Positions 29,245-38,990 of a DNA stretch of 64,000 nt are shown piece by piece. Each line of letters opens with the position of its first letter. Position 1 is the stretch's first letter. The position numbers were made by a program, and so were the translations under genes. Under the pieces are notes generated by a model. It did not search any database. It saw nothing but the letters and a program-made list of their open reading frames with translations, and was not told the DNA's origin. The stretch comes from an uncultured Actinomycetes bacterium. Its GTDB lineage: Bacteria; Actinomycetota; Acidimicrobiia; Acidimicrobiales; RAAP-2. The stretch lies in assembly GCA_903860915.1 (NCBI GenBank), contig CAIOSJ010000025.1, forward strand, positions 124,001 to 188,000, written 5' to 3'.

Positions 29245-29544
29245 CCACCAAGAGGTCGTTACCAGAGGGTATGGACCAGAAGTCCCGAAGTCCCGATTTG
29301 GCACCGTCCGAGTCGGGACTTTGTGTTTTTCGGGTGGTCGGACGTTTTTCACTGGTCCCACGGCGAGCGGGGCAAGAGCCTCACGACACAACTGCACGCT
29401 CTCGACCCACTGCTCAGTGCTGCAAGGCCCGAGCGTGCCGTGCGAACCATTGTAGGTGGCGATACGACGGGCGGACTCTGAGGTGGTTTGCTACGGCACG
29501 GCCCGGAGAGTGTCAGTGGTGCAGGCGCGTGCCATCGACCCGGC
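29245..29544. repeat. Right copy of islet-flanking direct repeat (block 1: 29245-29342; block 2: 29444-29544)
   Basis: Block 1 nearly identical to 25797-25894, including CCACCAAGAGGTC and the AAGTCCCGA hairpin; no tRNA body. Confidence 0.93.
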
Positions 29545-29585
29545 TTGTGTTTCCAATTTGGTAGGGACAAATAGACTCGGTATCT

Positions 29586-30614
29586 ATGAAACAGCCCAAT
29601 ATTCGGGTCGGTCTCCTTGCATACGGTGCAATAGGACATGAGCACAATCAAGCAGTCCACAACACCACTGGCCTCGAACTAGTAGCGGTGTGCGACACAA
29701 ATCCCGAAAGGGTCGACGCGGCACTGCAGCTCGCCCCGCAGGCCAGCGCTTTTAGTGATGCAAGTGAAATGCTGGATTCTGGACTTCTTGACCTCGTTGT
29801 CATTTCCACTCCGCCGAATAGTCACTACCACTGGGCTAAACAATCATTGCTACGAGGCATTCATGTCGTCCTCGAAAAGCCAATGGCGCTGACTGCTGAT
29901 CACTGCGATGAATTGATCTCGCTGGCATCAGAAAAAGGTCTCCTGCTTGTCGTCTACCAGAACCGTAGATTCGATGACGACTTTGTCACTATGCGCGAAA
30001 TTATTCGCTCCGGTGAAATTGGCGAGGTCTACCACTTCGACACTTTTGTCGGAGGGTACTCACGGCCGTGCGATTATTGGCACTCGGATGTCGAAGTTTC
30101 CGGTGGTGCAATATTTGACTGGGGCAGTCATTTTATTGATCAAATTCTGAACATCATCCCTGATGATGTGGCACACGTAAGTGGACAAAACCACAAGCGC
30201 GTATGGACCCATGTAACCAATGCCGATCACGCACACGTGACCGTGACTTTTTCATCCGGCAAGCAAGCCAGTTTTGTCCATTCCGATCTGTCGGCTGCGC
30301 GTAAGCCCAAGTTCTATGTGCTGGGCACCGAAGGCGCAATCATCGGGGATTGGGATCCAGCCGGTGAACCAGCGGTCGCCGACCTCCCCGCGATATTGAC
30401 CGTGCACCACGTTGATGGTTCGTCGCGCATCGCGGCACTACGACCGCTCGAAGCAAACGAATTCCATCGATCCATCGTGGAATTCATCAACAATGGGATA
30501 CCCATGGAAGTCAACGCGTTGCAGTCACGCAATGTTGTCGCAATTATGCAAGCGGCGGAGGAATCGGCCGCGCAAAATGCCATGCCAGTGACACCAGTCC
30601 TTAGCCGGTGGTAG
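29586..30614 (+). CDS. Gfo/Idh/MocA family oxidoreductase
   Basis: RVGLLAYGAIGHEHNQAV, VVISTPPNSHYHWAKQSLLRGIHVVLEKPMALT. Confidence 0.92.
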   Translation: MKQPNIRVGLLAYGAIGHEHNQAVHNTTGLELVAVCDTNPERVDAALQLAPQASAFSDASEMLDSGLLDLVVISTPPNSHYHWAKQSLLRGIHVVLEKPMALTADHCDELISLASEKGLLLVVYQNRRFDDDFVTMREIIRSGEIGEVYHFDTFVGGYSRPCDYWHSDVEVSGGAIFDWGSHFIDQILNIIPDDVAHVSGQNHKRVWTHVTNADHAHVTVTFSSGKQASFVHSDLSAARKPKFYVLGTEGAIIGDWDPAGEPAVADLPAILTVHHVDGSSRIAALRPLEANEFHRSIVEFINNGIPMEVNALQSRNVVAIMQAAEESAAQNAMPVTPVLSRW

Positions 30615-30617
30615 GAA

Positions 30618-31559
30618 GTGGCTGTTAATTGGGGCTTCCTCGGTGCTGGCTTTGTTGCCAGTCGTGGCCTAGCCCCCGCCGTTCACGCATCGCAGGGGGC
30701 AAACTTATATGCGGTCGCCAGCCGCGATCAGCAACGATCGGCCACGCTCGAGCCCGAACTAGTGCACGCAAGCTACGAGGATCTCTTGGCTGACGAAAAA
30801 GTTGATGCCGTCTATATCAGTTTGGCGAATAGTCAACATAAGGAATGGGTGGCGAAATCACTCGAAGCCGGCAAGCACGTTCTCTGCGAAAAACCACTGG
30901 GTTTAGGTGCCGCGGAGGCCGTCGCCATGTTCGACTCGGCGGCGCACAATGATCGCCTGCTCGTTGAAGCAGTATGGGGTAGATGGCACCCACGCTTCGC
31001 CCGCATGGTCCACCTGGTGAGCAGTGGTGAAATCGGGAATGTCGAGCACATCGAAACAGCCTTCACGTTCAGCTCCGAATTGGTCGACAACTACCGGCTA
31101 AGTCCATCAATGGGTGGGGGAGCCCTGCTCGATGTGGGGTGCTACCAAGCGCACGCGTGGGTTGCACTCACGAGGGGTGACTCCGAATTCACCATCACTC
31201 ACCTCGAACGTACAATTGGGCCAACGGGTGTTGACCTCACCACTGAGGTCCGAGCGTGCATCAACGAGACCACGGCGCACTCGCTTAGTTCGTTCGTTTT
31301 ACCTAGCCATCAAGACTTCACGGTTCAAGGTTCTCACGGGCAGATAAGTACAGCCGTGGGCGAATCTTTTACGACCTGGAACGAAACTAGCTCCCTGCTC
31401 GTAAATGGCGTACTCGAGGAATTCCCCGCCACCAATGCCTTTGTCGAAATGGTGGAAAATGTGAGTGGCGTCATAAGCGGTGAGAGTGGCTGGATTGTGT
31501 CCAGTGGAGATTCAATTCGCGTTGCGGCCATTCTCGACTCCATCGCGGGTCACCCGTAA
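30618..31559 (+). CDS. Gfo/Idh/MocA family oxidoreductase (second)
   Basis: GFLGAGFVASRGLAPAV, VYISLANSQHKEWVAKSLEAGKHVLCEKPLGL. Confidence 0.92.
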   Translation: MAVNWGFLGAGFVASRGLAPAVHASQGANLYAVASRDQQRSATLEPELVHASYEDLLADEKVDAVYISLANSQHKEWVAKSLEAGKHVLCEKPLGLGAAEAVAMFDSAAHNDRLLVEAVWGRWHPRFARMVHLVSSGEIGNVEHIETAFTFSSELVDNYRLSPSMGGGALLDVGCYQAHAWVALTRGDSEFTITHLERTIGPTGVDLTTEVRACINETTAHSLSSFVLPSHQDFTVQGSHGQISTAVGESFTTWNETSSLLVNGVLEEFPATNAFVEMVENVSGVISGESGWIVSSGDSIRVAAILDSIAGHP

Positions 31560-31698
31560 TTCCCGAAGGTGTTCCCTAGTACATCGTAGATTCTTCTGGC
31601 AACACCAGACTTTCTCGTCAGGTGATGTAAGGATTGTGGAAAAATTAGTCGTGGAGGAAAGATGTGTGCCGAATGGTTGGTGAAGCTGCACGTGGCAC

Positions 31699-33312
31699 GT
31701 GACCTTCGCCGGCGGGGTAAGTGACGTGTCGAACGTCGGTATTGTTCGCGTCGCCTCGGGTGTTGTTACATTCTTGCTACTTCTGACGTTGGCGTATCCG
31801 ACCGTAGCCGTCTCGGCTCAGCCGGTCATACCCACCACAGCGCGCACTGTTGGGGCGATTCCGACGACCGCTCACGTTGGAAATCGGGCAACCTATCGAA
31901 TGGTCTTGGCGGGGACGGCACGGTCGAGCTCGGTATCGAAAAAGAGAATTTGCGTTGATTCTCGCCAGCGAAGAATTTCCTGTCCCAAGTCGGGGAAGAA
32001 GGCCCGGAAGACCAGCACGACACGTTCCAGCCGTCTGAGCGCTGGGCGTAGTGCCGTGAGTGCCGGGCGCGCCGCCACGTTGAGTCAAGCAGCGAATTTT
32101 GAGGACGTCAAGATCCCCAGTGGTGTTCTCGAGGACCTAGCCATTGCTGGGTCCCTCGGCCTCGTTGCGGTGAAGCGCCGCCGCCAGCGAGCCGAAGTTG
32201 CGTTGGGACATTCGAGTCTGCCGATTTTTGCTCGAAGATTGCTCGGCGCGTCGCGTCGTGCGGCACCGGTGTCGCCCCTGGTAGCTAAATTGTTCACCAA
32301 TGCGTCATACCTAAGGATTCTCGCCGGACCGGCTGAGCTGATGGTGCCGGTGGCCGGAGTGGTCCTCGGCATAGTGGCCACAGTGAGCGTGCACGGAAGT
32401 GCCAGTCTCCCATCGGCCCTCTTGTTTATTCTTATTGCGAGCCTGGGCGTCATTGATGCTCTCGCGGGAGCGCTCGCATGGTTGCCCTTCGCCATGACGG
32501 CGCTGCTGACCGGCCATCTCGCTCATCTCAACGAGCTCACGGCCGTGGTCTTTGTGGGTGGGCTCTGGTTCGGCGTATCGCCCATGCTTTTGATCATTCG
32601 CTCAGTTCGTCCACTGGGAGAGGAGCGCAGCGAGTATTGGCACCTCAGCGGCAATATCGTGATTGCCGGACTACTGAGTTACTTTCTGGTTGCCAAGCTT
32701 TCGGACGCGGCGGTGATGCTGACCGGATCAGGAGCAGATCTGACCCAGCACGGGACTGTCGCAGGCGTCATCGTAGGTGCGGTGGCAGTGCTGCGTTACG
32801 TGGTGTCTTTTGTCGTAGCCCAGAGTCGTCCGGACGACTTTCTTGCGTGGACCGAAGTGAAAGTACCCGCCCAACTTCGGCCAGCTCTCTGGATTGCTAA
32901 GTCGACGGAAGTAGCGATTGTTTTTGGTCTGGTCGCCCACGTATTACACCTATCGGCCATGACCATTTTATTGGTGCTGCTCTACGCCATCGAGCAGTCG
33001 GCTCCATTTTTTATGAGTAAATATCATCTGTCGCCGCTGGCCCATCGCCTCGTTCCCCGTGATGGCGGGAAAATACTCGTTCTGTCTCTAGCGATTGGTG
33101 TCTTCACAATCTGGGCGCGCCACATTACGGTTGACCCCTTGCTACAGGCCTCACACATTCTGGTTCGCTTGATGGCCGTGGGGCTCGTTCTTACTGGACT
33201 GAGTTCGATGCGAGGTACGTCCACTCCGCTGTCGCCGCTAGTCCGTCGATCAGGTGGTGTGCTAATCGTTGTTGTCACTATCTTGCAACTCGGTGGCTAT
33301 CTCATTCACTAA
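31699..33312 (+). CDS. Hypothetical polytopic membrane protein with signal-like N-terminus
   Basis: Hydrophobic N-term, basic Ser/Arg-rich linker, then about 10 TM segments; no known family recognised. Confidence 0.65.
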   Translation: MTFAGGVSDVSNVGIVRVASGVVTFLLLLTLAYPTVAVSAQPVIPTTARTVGAIPTTAHVGNRATYRMVLAGTARSSSVSKKRICVDSRQRRISCPKSGKKARKTSTTRSSRLSAGRSAVSAGRAATLSQAANFEDVKIPSGVLEDLAIAGSLGLVAVKRRRQRAEVALGHSSLPIFARRLLGASRRAAPVSPLVAKLFTNASYLRILAGPAELMVPVAGVVLGIVATVSVHGSASLPSALLFILIASLGVIDALAGALAWLPFAMTALLTGHLAHLNELTAVVFVGGLWFGVSPMLLIIRSVRPLGEERSEYWHLSGNIVIAGLLSYFLVAKLSDAAVMLTGSGADLTQHGTVAGVIVGAVAVLRYVVSFVVAQSRPDDFLAWTEVKVPAQLRPALWIAKSTEVAIVFGLVAHVLHLSAMTILLVLLYAIEQSAPFFMSKYHLSPLAHRLVPRDGGKILVLSLAIGVFTIWARHITVDPLLQASHILVRLMAVGLVLTGLSSMRGTSTPLSPLVRRSGGVLIVVVTILQLGGYLIH

Positions 33313-33539
33313 AACATGATGTGGCTCAGTGGTCTCGACGACGCCCCGAGTGTGAATAGATGTACCAAGCCCGCGAATTACAGCGAATCACGCAGGTTCA
33401 ATGGGCTCACCTCAGATCTCCTCTCTCCGGGTGCCGTACTTTCCTTCACGGTCTCGGCGGTTCCAGGACTATGGTTCGCAACGATGCCGGTTTGGCATTT
33501 ACGATGAGGTGTGGTCGAAAAAGTAACTGAGGAAATTCT

Positions 33540-35189
33540 GTGTCAATAGTTGTTTTCCGTGCCCGAGAAATTGTTACCCTCGACCGTAATTGCCCCAGCG
33601 CCGAGGCCGTAGCCGTTTGGGAAGGAAAAATTCTCCACGTGGGAACCATCGTCGAGGTTACTGACGCCCTCGCGGGTAAGGAATTCAATTTTGATGACCG
33701 TTTTCTCGACCACGTCATCGTCCCCGGTTTCATTGAAGCCCACGGACATCTTTACAACGACGGGCTGCTGAGCCAACTCATCTGGTGTGGTTTTGATGAC
33801 CGCCCACTACCGAATGGTCGGATTGCCAAGGGTTCGCGAAACATCGCGGAAGTTCTTGAACGTCTGAGGCACGATGGTGACGACACCGTCGAGTCTGTGG
33901 TGGGGTACGGTTTCGACCCAAGTTTCCTCGATGGGCAAAAGCTGCATCGCCACGATCTCGATGCGGTCAGTACTACGCAGGGGGTGCTGGTTGTCAATGC
34001 GAGCGGCCACCTCTGTTACGCGAACTCCACTCACATGAAGCGCTGCGGCGTGGATGCTTCTACCGACGTGAGGGGAGTCGTGAAGGACGAAACCGGTGAG
34101 CCAACCGGTGAGTTCCACGAGACGGCCATGGCACTGGTAATGAATTTTTCTGGCGCTCAGACGACCAGCACTGAGACCGCCGTACGTGGTGGCGCGGAGC
34201 TGCTGCGACGAGCTGGTGTAACGACGGGTAGCGACATGTCGCTCTTTGCGTCGGGTCGTACTTTTGAGACCTACCGCGAGATCATGGAATCGCCGGGCGT
34301 GCCAGTTCGAGTGACGTATTCTCCGAACATTGAGGACATGAGGTCGCGGATGTCCCCCGAGGCCTTATTGCCACTCATGAAAGATCTTCGCTCTGCCTCC
34401 AATGAACGATTCACTCTGGGCCCGCTGAAGTGGATTGCCGATGGTTCCATTCAGGGCTACACGGGAGCACTGAAGTGGCCGGGCTATTGCGGTGGTGACG
34501 ATCATGGTTTTCTCATTCTCAACGAGGACGACGTCATTGAGAAAATTACTCCCTTCCACAACGCTAATTTTCAGATCGCGATCCACACCAATGGCGATGA
34601 CGCGACCGAAGTGGTATTGCGCGCCCTCGAGCGAGTTCTGATCGCGGCGCCTCGGCCGGATCATCGTCATCGCTTGGAACACTGCCAGATGGCGTCGCCC
34701 GCGATGATGCGTCGAATGGCGGCCATGGGAGTGGCGGCGAATATTTTTTCTAACCACATTTACTACTGGGGTGACATTCATCGAACGAGGACCATGGGTT
34801 TTGACAAGTCGCGAAGAATGGACGCCGCGGCCACTGCGCTGCGCGAGGGTGTGGCCATTTCACTCCACTCCGACCACCCCGTGACACCAGTGAGTCCGCT
34901 CTTTACTATGTGGTGCGCAGTCAATCGAGTGACGCGTAGCGGTCACGTCCAGGGTGAGGGGGAGCGCATCACGGCCAACGAAGCGTTGACGGCGGTAACT
35001 CTCGGCTCCGCGATTCTCATGAAGCGTGACGAAATGCTGGGCTCGATTGAGGTCGGCAAGTGGGCTGATTTCACAGTCTTAGCCGAGAACCCTTTGCGAG
35101 TTGACCCCATGAAGATTAAAGATATTGCTGTCGTTGCTACGGTTCTCGCGGGGGAAGCTACCACCCCCTGGACCGGCGAAGAAGACTAG
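33540..35189 (+). CDS. Amidohydrolase family protein (YtcJ-like)
   Basis: VIVPGFIEAHGHLYNDG, KWIADGSIQGYTGAL, HTNGDDATEVVLRALE, HRLEHCQMASP, LHSDHPVTPVSPLF. Confidence 0.9.
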   Translation: MSIVVFRAREIVTLDRNCPSAEAVAVWEGKILHVGTIVEVTDALAGKEFNFDDRFLDHVIVPGFIEAHGHLYNDGLLSQLIWCGFDDRPLPNGRIAKGSRNIAEVLERLRHDGDDTVESVVGYGFDPSFLDGQKLHRHDLDAVSTTQGVLVVNASGHLCYANSTHMKRCGVDASTDVRGVVKDETGEPTGEFHETAMALVMNFSGAQTTSTETAVRGGAELLRRAGVTTGSDMSLFASGRTFETYREIMESPGVPVRVTYSPNIEDMRSRMSPEALLPLMKDLRSASNERFTLGPLKWIADGSIQGYTGALKWPGYCGGDDHGFLILNEDDVIEKITPFHNANFQIAIHTNGDDATEVVLRALERVLIAAPRPDHRHRLEHCQMASPAMMRRMAAMGVAANIFSNHIYYWGDIHRTRTMGFDKSRRMDAAATALREGVAISLHSDHPVTPVSPLFTMWCAVNRVTRSGHVQGEGERITANEALTAVTLGSAILMKRDEMLGSIEVGKWADFTVLAENPLRVDPMKIKDIAVVATVLAGEATTPWTGEED

Positions 35190-35220
35190 GCCCGACTCCC
35201 GTATTCGTAATGTTCGTCAA

Positions 35221-36774
35221 CTACTGGATGTAGGAAGTTGACAAGTCTGCGACCTCAGTTGAGTGCGGTCGCGACATGAGGTAAATCACGAGGGCCGTAG
35301 CAAAGAGCAGACCGCTCGCCGAAAGTAGGGCGAAGGACAGTCCTTGGGCGAGAGCGTCATTGGCTGCCAGAAGAACTTTACGAACAATCACGGCGATCTC
35401 TCCGCCGTACTTTTCGTAGTGTGCGGCCTCGCCCGCCGCCGAACCCGTGGTCACCGCCGAGAGGATTTGATCGCGATACGACTGGGGGACGCCTATTTCG
35501 ATAAGTTTTTTCGTGAGCTGGACGGTCAACTGGCCGTTCACGACGGAGCCCAAAATGGCTACGGCCGCTACCGCCCCAATTTCTCGGGCGGTATTAACAA
35601 GGGAGGCCGCGACCCCCGACTGGCTAGCTGGTAATCCTGCGAGCGCCGAGGCGTTGGCGGGAACAATAACAATCCCGAGCCCTAACCCCGCAACGGCCAT
35701 GGCCACGCTGAGCTCGATCAGTGACATGTGCGGGGCGAGCACGAAGTTGGTCGCGAGAAAACCGATACCGGCTATGAGACAACCCGTCATCATTAGTGAG
35801 CGGTTGCCTTCGCTGGCGCTCCAGCGACCCGACCACAGGGCCCCCGTGCACATGCTCAGCAGTAGGGGCACGCAGGTGAGCGCGATTTGGTTGGTCGTGA
35901 CCTGCACCACAATTTCGAGATAGAGCGTGGTGAAAAAGAAGAGTGAGAGAACGGCGAAGAAGCTAACGAAGGCGACCACAAGAGCTAGAGCGAAGTCGGG
36001 ATTGCGCAGGTAGCGCGGGTTCAAGAAAGGATCAGGAGATGAGCGCTCAACGATGAAAAAAGCCCCGAAGAGCAGAAGGCTGAGTCCGAACATAATCACG
36101 GTGGTGCGATTCACGTAACCAGTGGTTTCTCCGGAGATTGTGGTGAAGGTGGCGAGTCCTAAGGAAGCGCTGCCGAGAGCAAAGCCTCGAAGATCAAGAC
36201 GACGAGGCGTTGCTCTCTTGTTTTCAGGTACGACACGACCCGCCCAGACGAGGGCAATGAGTCCGAGAAGGAGGTTGAACCAAAAGACTCCCCGCCACGA
36301 CCAGGCGCTCAGGGCTAGTCCGCCGACGACGGGCCCCGTCGCCAGAGCCAGGGCGCAGACGGCCCCCCACACGCCCAAAGCTCGAGCTCGTTGGTGCTCA
36401 TCGGAGAAGAGCTGACGTATAAACGAAAGAGTCCCCGGCTCACTCGCTGCTGCCCCCACGCCCATGATGACGCGCCCGGCTATGAGCCAACTGGTGCTTG
36501 GGGCCACTGCACAGATAACTGATCCACCACTGAATATGGCGATACCGCCGAGCAGAACACGCTTGCGGCCGAAGTTATCGCTGAGCACTCCACTGAGCAT
36601 CATCAAGGTGGCGAAGGCCAGGGCGTAGCCACCGACCACCCACTGCAACTGGACGACCCCCGAACCCAAATCTGATTGGATGGAGGCGAGCAGTGGGCTG
36701 GTCAGAGTGTTGTCGAGGAATGTGAGATAGAGAACGAAGAGAATTGCGGCAAATGCGCTGCGCTGTCGGTTCAT
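35221..36774 (-). CDS. MFS transporter, DHA2/EmrB-like
   Basis: 12-14 TM; FLDNTLTSPLLASIQSDLG, DNFGRKRVLLGG. Confidence 0.9.
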   Translation of the reverse strand: MNRQRSAFAAILFVLYLTFLDNTLTSPLLASIQSDLGSGVVQLQWVVGGYALAFATLMMLSGVLSDNFGRKRVLLGGIAIFSGGSVICAVAPSTSWLIAGRVIMGVGAAASEPGTLSFIRQLFSDEHQRARALGVWGAVCALALATGPVVGGLALSAWSWRGVFWFNLLLGLIALVWAGRVVPENKRATPRRLDLRGFALGSASLGLATFTTISGETTGYVNRTTVIMFGLSLLLFGAFFIVERSSPDPFLNPRYLRNPDFALALVVAFVSFFAVLSLFFFTTLYLEIVVQVTTNQIALTCVPLLLSMCTGALWSGRWSASEGNRSLMMTGCLIAGIGFLATNFVLAPHMSLIELSVAMAVAGLGLGIVIVPANASALAGLPASQSGVAASLVNTAREIGAVAAVAILGSVVNGQLTVQLTKKLIEIGVPQSYRDQILSAVTTGSAAGEAAHYEKYGGEIAVIVRKVLLAANDALAQGLSFALLSASGLLFATALVIYLMSRPHSTEVADLSTSYIQ

Positions 36775-36798
36775 ACTCGCATATGCCGTGGGGACGAA

Positions 36799-37248
36799 CT
36801 ATTTTTTGACTGAGGGAGCCATGAATTTAATTGGTGCCGTCGCAGTGTCGGTCCCCTGAATGGTTCCGACGCTGATGTCACATGCTGCCAGGTCGGTTTT
36901 CGATGTGCCGCAGGTACCGGTACCAATTTTCCCAGTGATGACGTGAAAGGTCGTGGGTGCCAGGACACCCGTCGATGATGCTTTGGCCGACGAGATAGAA
37001 ACGATGTTGCACTGTTTTTGCCCCGAGGCATGAAGCAGACATTCGACGATATACAGCGAGTCCTTGGGCACAAAGTTACTACCGCTTACCTTGACGCTCT
37101 GACCGTTCATCAGATTCGTGGCGGGGGAGACGGTGATTGAAGGGAGTTTTTTCGTCACCGCGCTCGCATCTACTGAACTCATAACGAAGCCGCCAGCAGC
37201 GACGAGCAATACTCCGCCTAAGATTTTGAGCAATTTTCCAGTTCCCAT
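36799..37248 (-). CDS. Neocarzinostatin-like secreted protein
   Basis: Signal peptide; ITVSPATNLMNGQSVKVSGSNFVPKDSLYIVEC...CGTSKTDLAACDISVGTIQGTDTATAPIKF matches apo-neocarzinostatin layout. Confidence 0.72.
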   Translation of the reverse strand: MGTGKLLKILGGVLLVAAGGFVMSSVDASAVTKKLPSITVSPATNLMNGQSVKVSGSNFVPKDSLYIVECLLHASGQKQCNIVSISSAKASSTGVLAPTTFHVITGKIGTGTCGTSKTDLAACDISVGTIQGTDTATAPIKFMAPSVKK

Positions 37249-37301
37249 GCGACGTCCTTTAATCAGAAGTCAGAGCACCTCTCCGCATTAAAAACCTACT
37301 A

Positions 37302-37342
37302 CTGAAACGGTGGGGGGAAGGGATTGAGCCCCACCGTTTCAG
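37302..37342 (-). terminator. Rho-independent-like terminator
   Basis: 14-bp perfect arms CTGAAACGGTGGGG/CCCCACCGTTTCAG; minus strand continues into GTTTTTAATG. Confidence 0.7.
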
Positions 37343-37350
37343 ATTGCGGG

Positions 37351-37497
37351 CTACAGATAGTGAGGCGGTGTCTCGTGCCGATCTCGCTGGACGAGACGTA
37401 GCTCCTCACGCAGGCGAGCAATCTGACTGCGAAGGTCGCGAATGGTCTCTTCCAATTCTTCCCGCGTCGGTTCTGATGGCACAGCGCCAGAACTCAT
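37351..37497 (-). CDS. Small coiled-coil protein (48 aa)
   Basis: MSSGAVPSEPTREELEETIRDLRSQIARLREELRLVQRDRHETPPHYL; absent from ORF track; 21 bp downstream of the same-strand 37519-38157 gene and before a terminator. Confidence 0.55.
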   Translation of the reverse strand: MSSGAVPSEPTREELEETIRDLRSQIARLREELRLVQRDRHETPPHYL

Positions 37498-37518
37498 GCC
37501 GCGGTCCTCGTTGAAAAG

Positions 37519-38157
37519 TTACGCAGCAACGAGTTCGTTGCGCTCGTCGAGAAATGCCCACCAGGCATCGGCGACGATCCGCGTGCCACTGGCCACTTCT
37601 TCAAGCGTGGGCTCGAGGGATTCGAGTGCATCGAGAGTCCAGGCGGCGTGGTCGATTTCAATCGATCCGTGCGCGTGCCAAAAGTCGAGCGCGGCACCCG
37701 AAGCTCCGTAGTGGCGGGCCAGTCCATCAGCCTTAGAGTCTGCAATGGCGGCACCCTGCGTCTCGTAGGCGAAAAGTCCGGCGAGGGCCTGAGCGGCACT
37801 CCCGTGCAGGACGCTGTCGTAGGCGGCCAACAAGTTCGCCATCGCGGGTGAGATTTCTGCATCCTCCGCCGCGAAAGCCTGGGCGAAGGTCTCGAAGAGT
37901 TCGAGGTGTGAGGGGGATGAAATTTCGTCAGCCAAGTTCGCGGCGACGCTGCTGCGAGCCATGCCCTCGGGCAGCGAGTCCTGCAGTTTCGACAGGAAGC
38001 TGGGCAACATGGCTTCGAAGAAGCGGTACTGCTCGGCGTAGGACGTGAGTTCACTGAGGTCCAGCTCACCGGCTTCCCAACGTTGGTAGAAGGGGTGGCT
38101 AAGAAGCAGGCGATTACTCAGGGCTGCGGTGATGGTAGTGGAAATGGTCTCATTCAT
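37519..38157 (-). CDS. TenA/PqqC-like heme-oxygenase-fold (iron-containing redox enzyme-like) protein
   Basis: HPFYQRWEAGELDLSELTSYAEQYRFFEAMLPSFLS, ADEISSPSHLELFETFA, HAHGSIEIDHAAW. Confidence 0.78.
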   Translation of the reverse strand: MNETISTTITAALSNRLLLSHPFYQRWEAGELDLSELTSYAEQYRFFEAMLPSFLSKLQDSLPEGMARSSVAANLADEISSPSHLELFETFAQAFAAEDAEISPAMANLLAAYDSVLHGSAAQALAGLFAYETQGAAIADSKADGLARHYGASGAALDFWHAHGSIEIDHAAWTLDALESLEPTLEEVASGTRIVADAWWAFLDERNELVAA

Positions 38158-38264
38158 ACTCGCCAAAGTACTAGGAAATCGCGTCGCTCGCTACATTCTT
38201 CGAATAGTAATTCGGTCTCTAGGCCGAGGGACTTCCTTCCGAGTCCTTTGGGATGGGCCGATTT

Positions 38265-38960
38265 TTATAGTGACTCAATATTGACTCCGAACTGAGAGGC
38301 AAAAGCGCGTCCAATGACCGCGGCCTCGCAACCTATCGCAGCGAGGATGTCCGCGTCGTCCTGGCCGCGAATACCTCCGGCAGCGATGACAGCCAAGGGC
38401 GAGGCGCAGAGTTGGCGATAGAGGTTGAGGTCGGGTCCGGCCATGGTGCCGTCGCGGTCAATTGCGGTGCCGAGAATTCTGGTGACGCCGCTATCGACGC
38501 AGTGGCGAATGGCGTCGTCAACGCTGAGTGGTGTGCTGTCGAGCCAACCCCCAACCTTGAGTCGACCGTCGAGAACATCGATGGTGACCGCAAGCCGGTT
38601 TCCGAAGGCCTCTACGAAAGTACCTAATGTCGTTGCGTCCTGGAAGGCGACGGTTCCGATAAGCACGCGAGCAGCACCAAGGGAGAAAATCGCTTCAGCG
38701 GTTGCCAGAGTACGCACGCCACCGGAAATTTGCAAAGGAGTTTCGCCCGCGGCACCAATGCAGCGTGCCAGCACGTCCAGTCGTGGTTGACCCGTTCGAG
38801 CTCCGTCGAGATCGACGAGATGAATGAGGGGAGGCCGAGTCGCGGCGACACGCCTCACGAATTCCTCACTCGGGGTTCGAAAGAGCTCGCGCTCGAAGTC
38901 ACCCTGCTCGAGGCGGGTGGCATCGAAACCGAGGAGGTCGACTGCGGGGATGATTTGCAC
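38265..38960 (-). CDS. hisA: HisA, phosphoribosylformimino-AICAR-P isomerase (possibly PriA)
   Basis: IIPAVDLL, LIHLVDLDGARTGQP, LQISGGVRT, GTAIDRDGTMAGPDL, VIAAGGIRGQDD. Confidence 0.9.
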   Translation of the reverse strand: MQIIPAVDLLGFDATRLEQGDFERELFRTPSEEFVRRVAATRPPLIHLVDLDGARTGQPRLDVLARCIGAAGETPLQISGGVRTLATAEAIFSLGAARVLIGTVAFQDATTLGTFVEAFGNRLAVTIDVLDGRLKVGGWLDSTPLSVDDAIRHCVDSGVTRILGTAIDRDGTMAGPDLNLYRQLCASPLAVIAAGGIRGQDDADILAAIGCEAAVIGRAFASQFGVNIESL

Positions 38961-38963
38961 TCT

Positions 38964-38985
38964 TATGTTTTAGCGTATTAACATA
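38964..38985. promoter_or_regulatory. Inverted repeat TATGTT-N10-AACATA in the 30-bp hisA/yerC divergent gap
   Basis: Read directly; overlaps both putative -10 elements. Confidence 0.5.
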
Positions 38986-38990
38986 CTACT

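Noticed and set aside
29110-29397. Minus-strand ORF with RTVPNRDFGTSGPYP peptide
   Set aside because: The peptide is only the translated direct repeat shared with 25797-25894; no independent coding evidence.
31686-31702. Tandem CACGTG motifs before the 31699 gene
   Set aside because: Too short and common in GC-rich DNA to call a site without conservation data.
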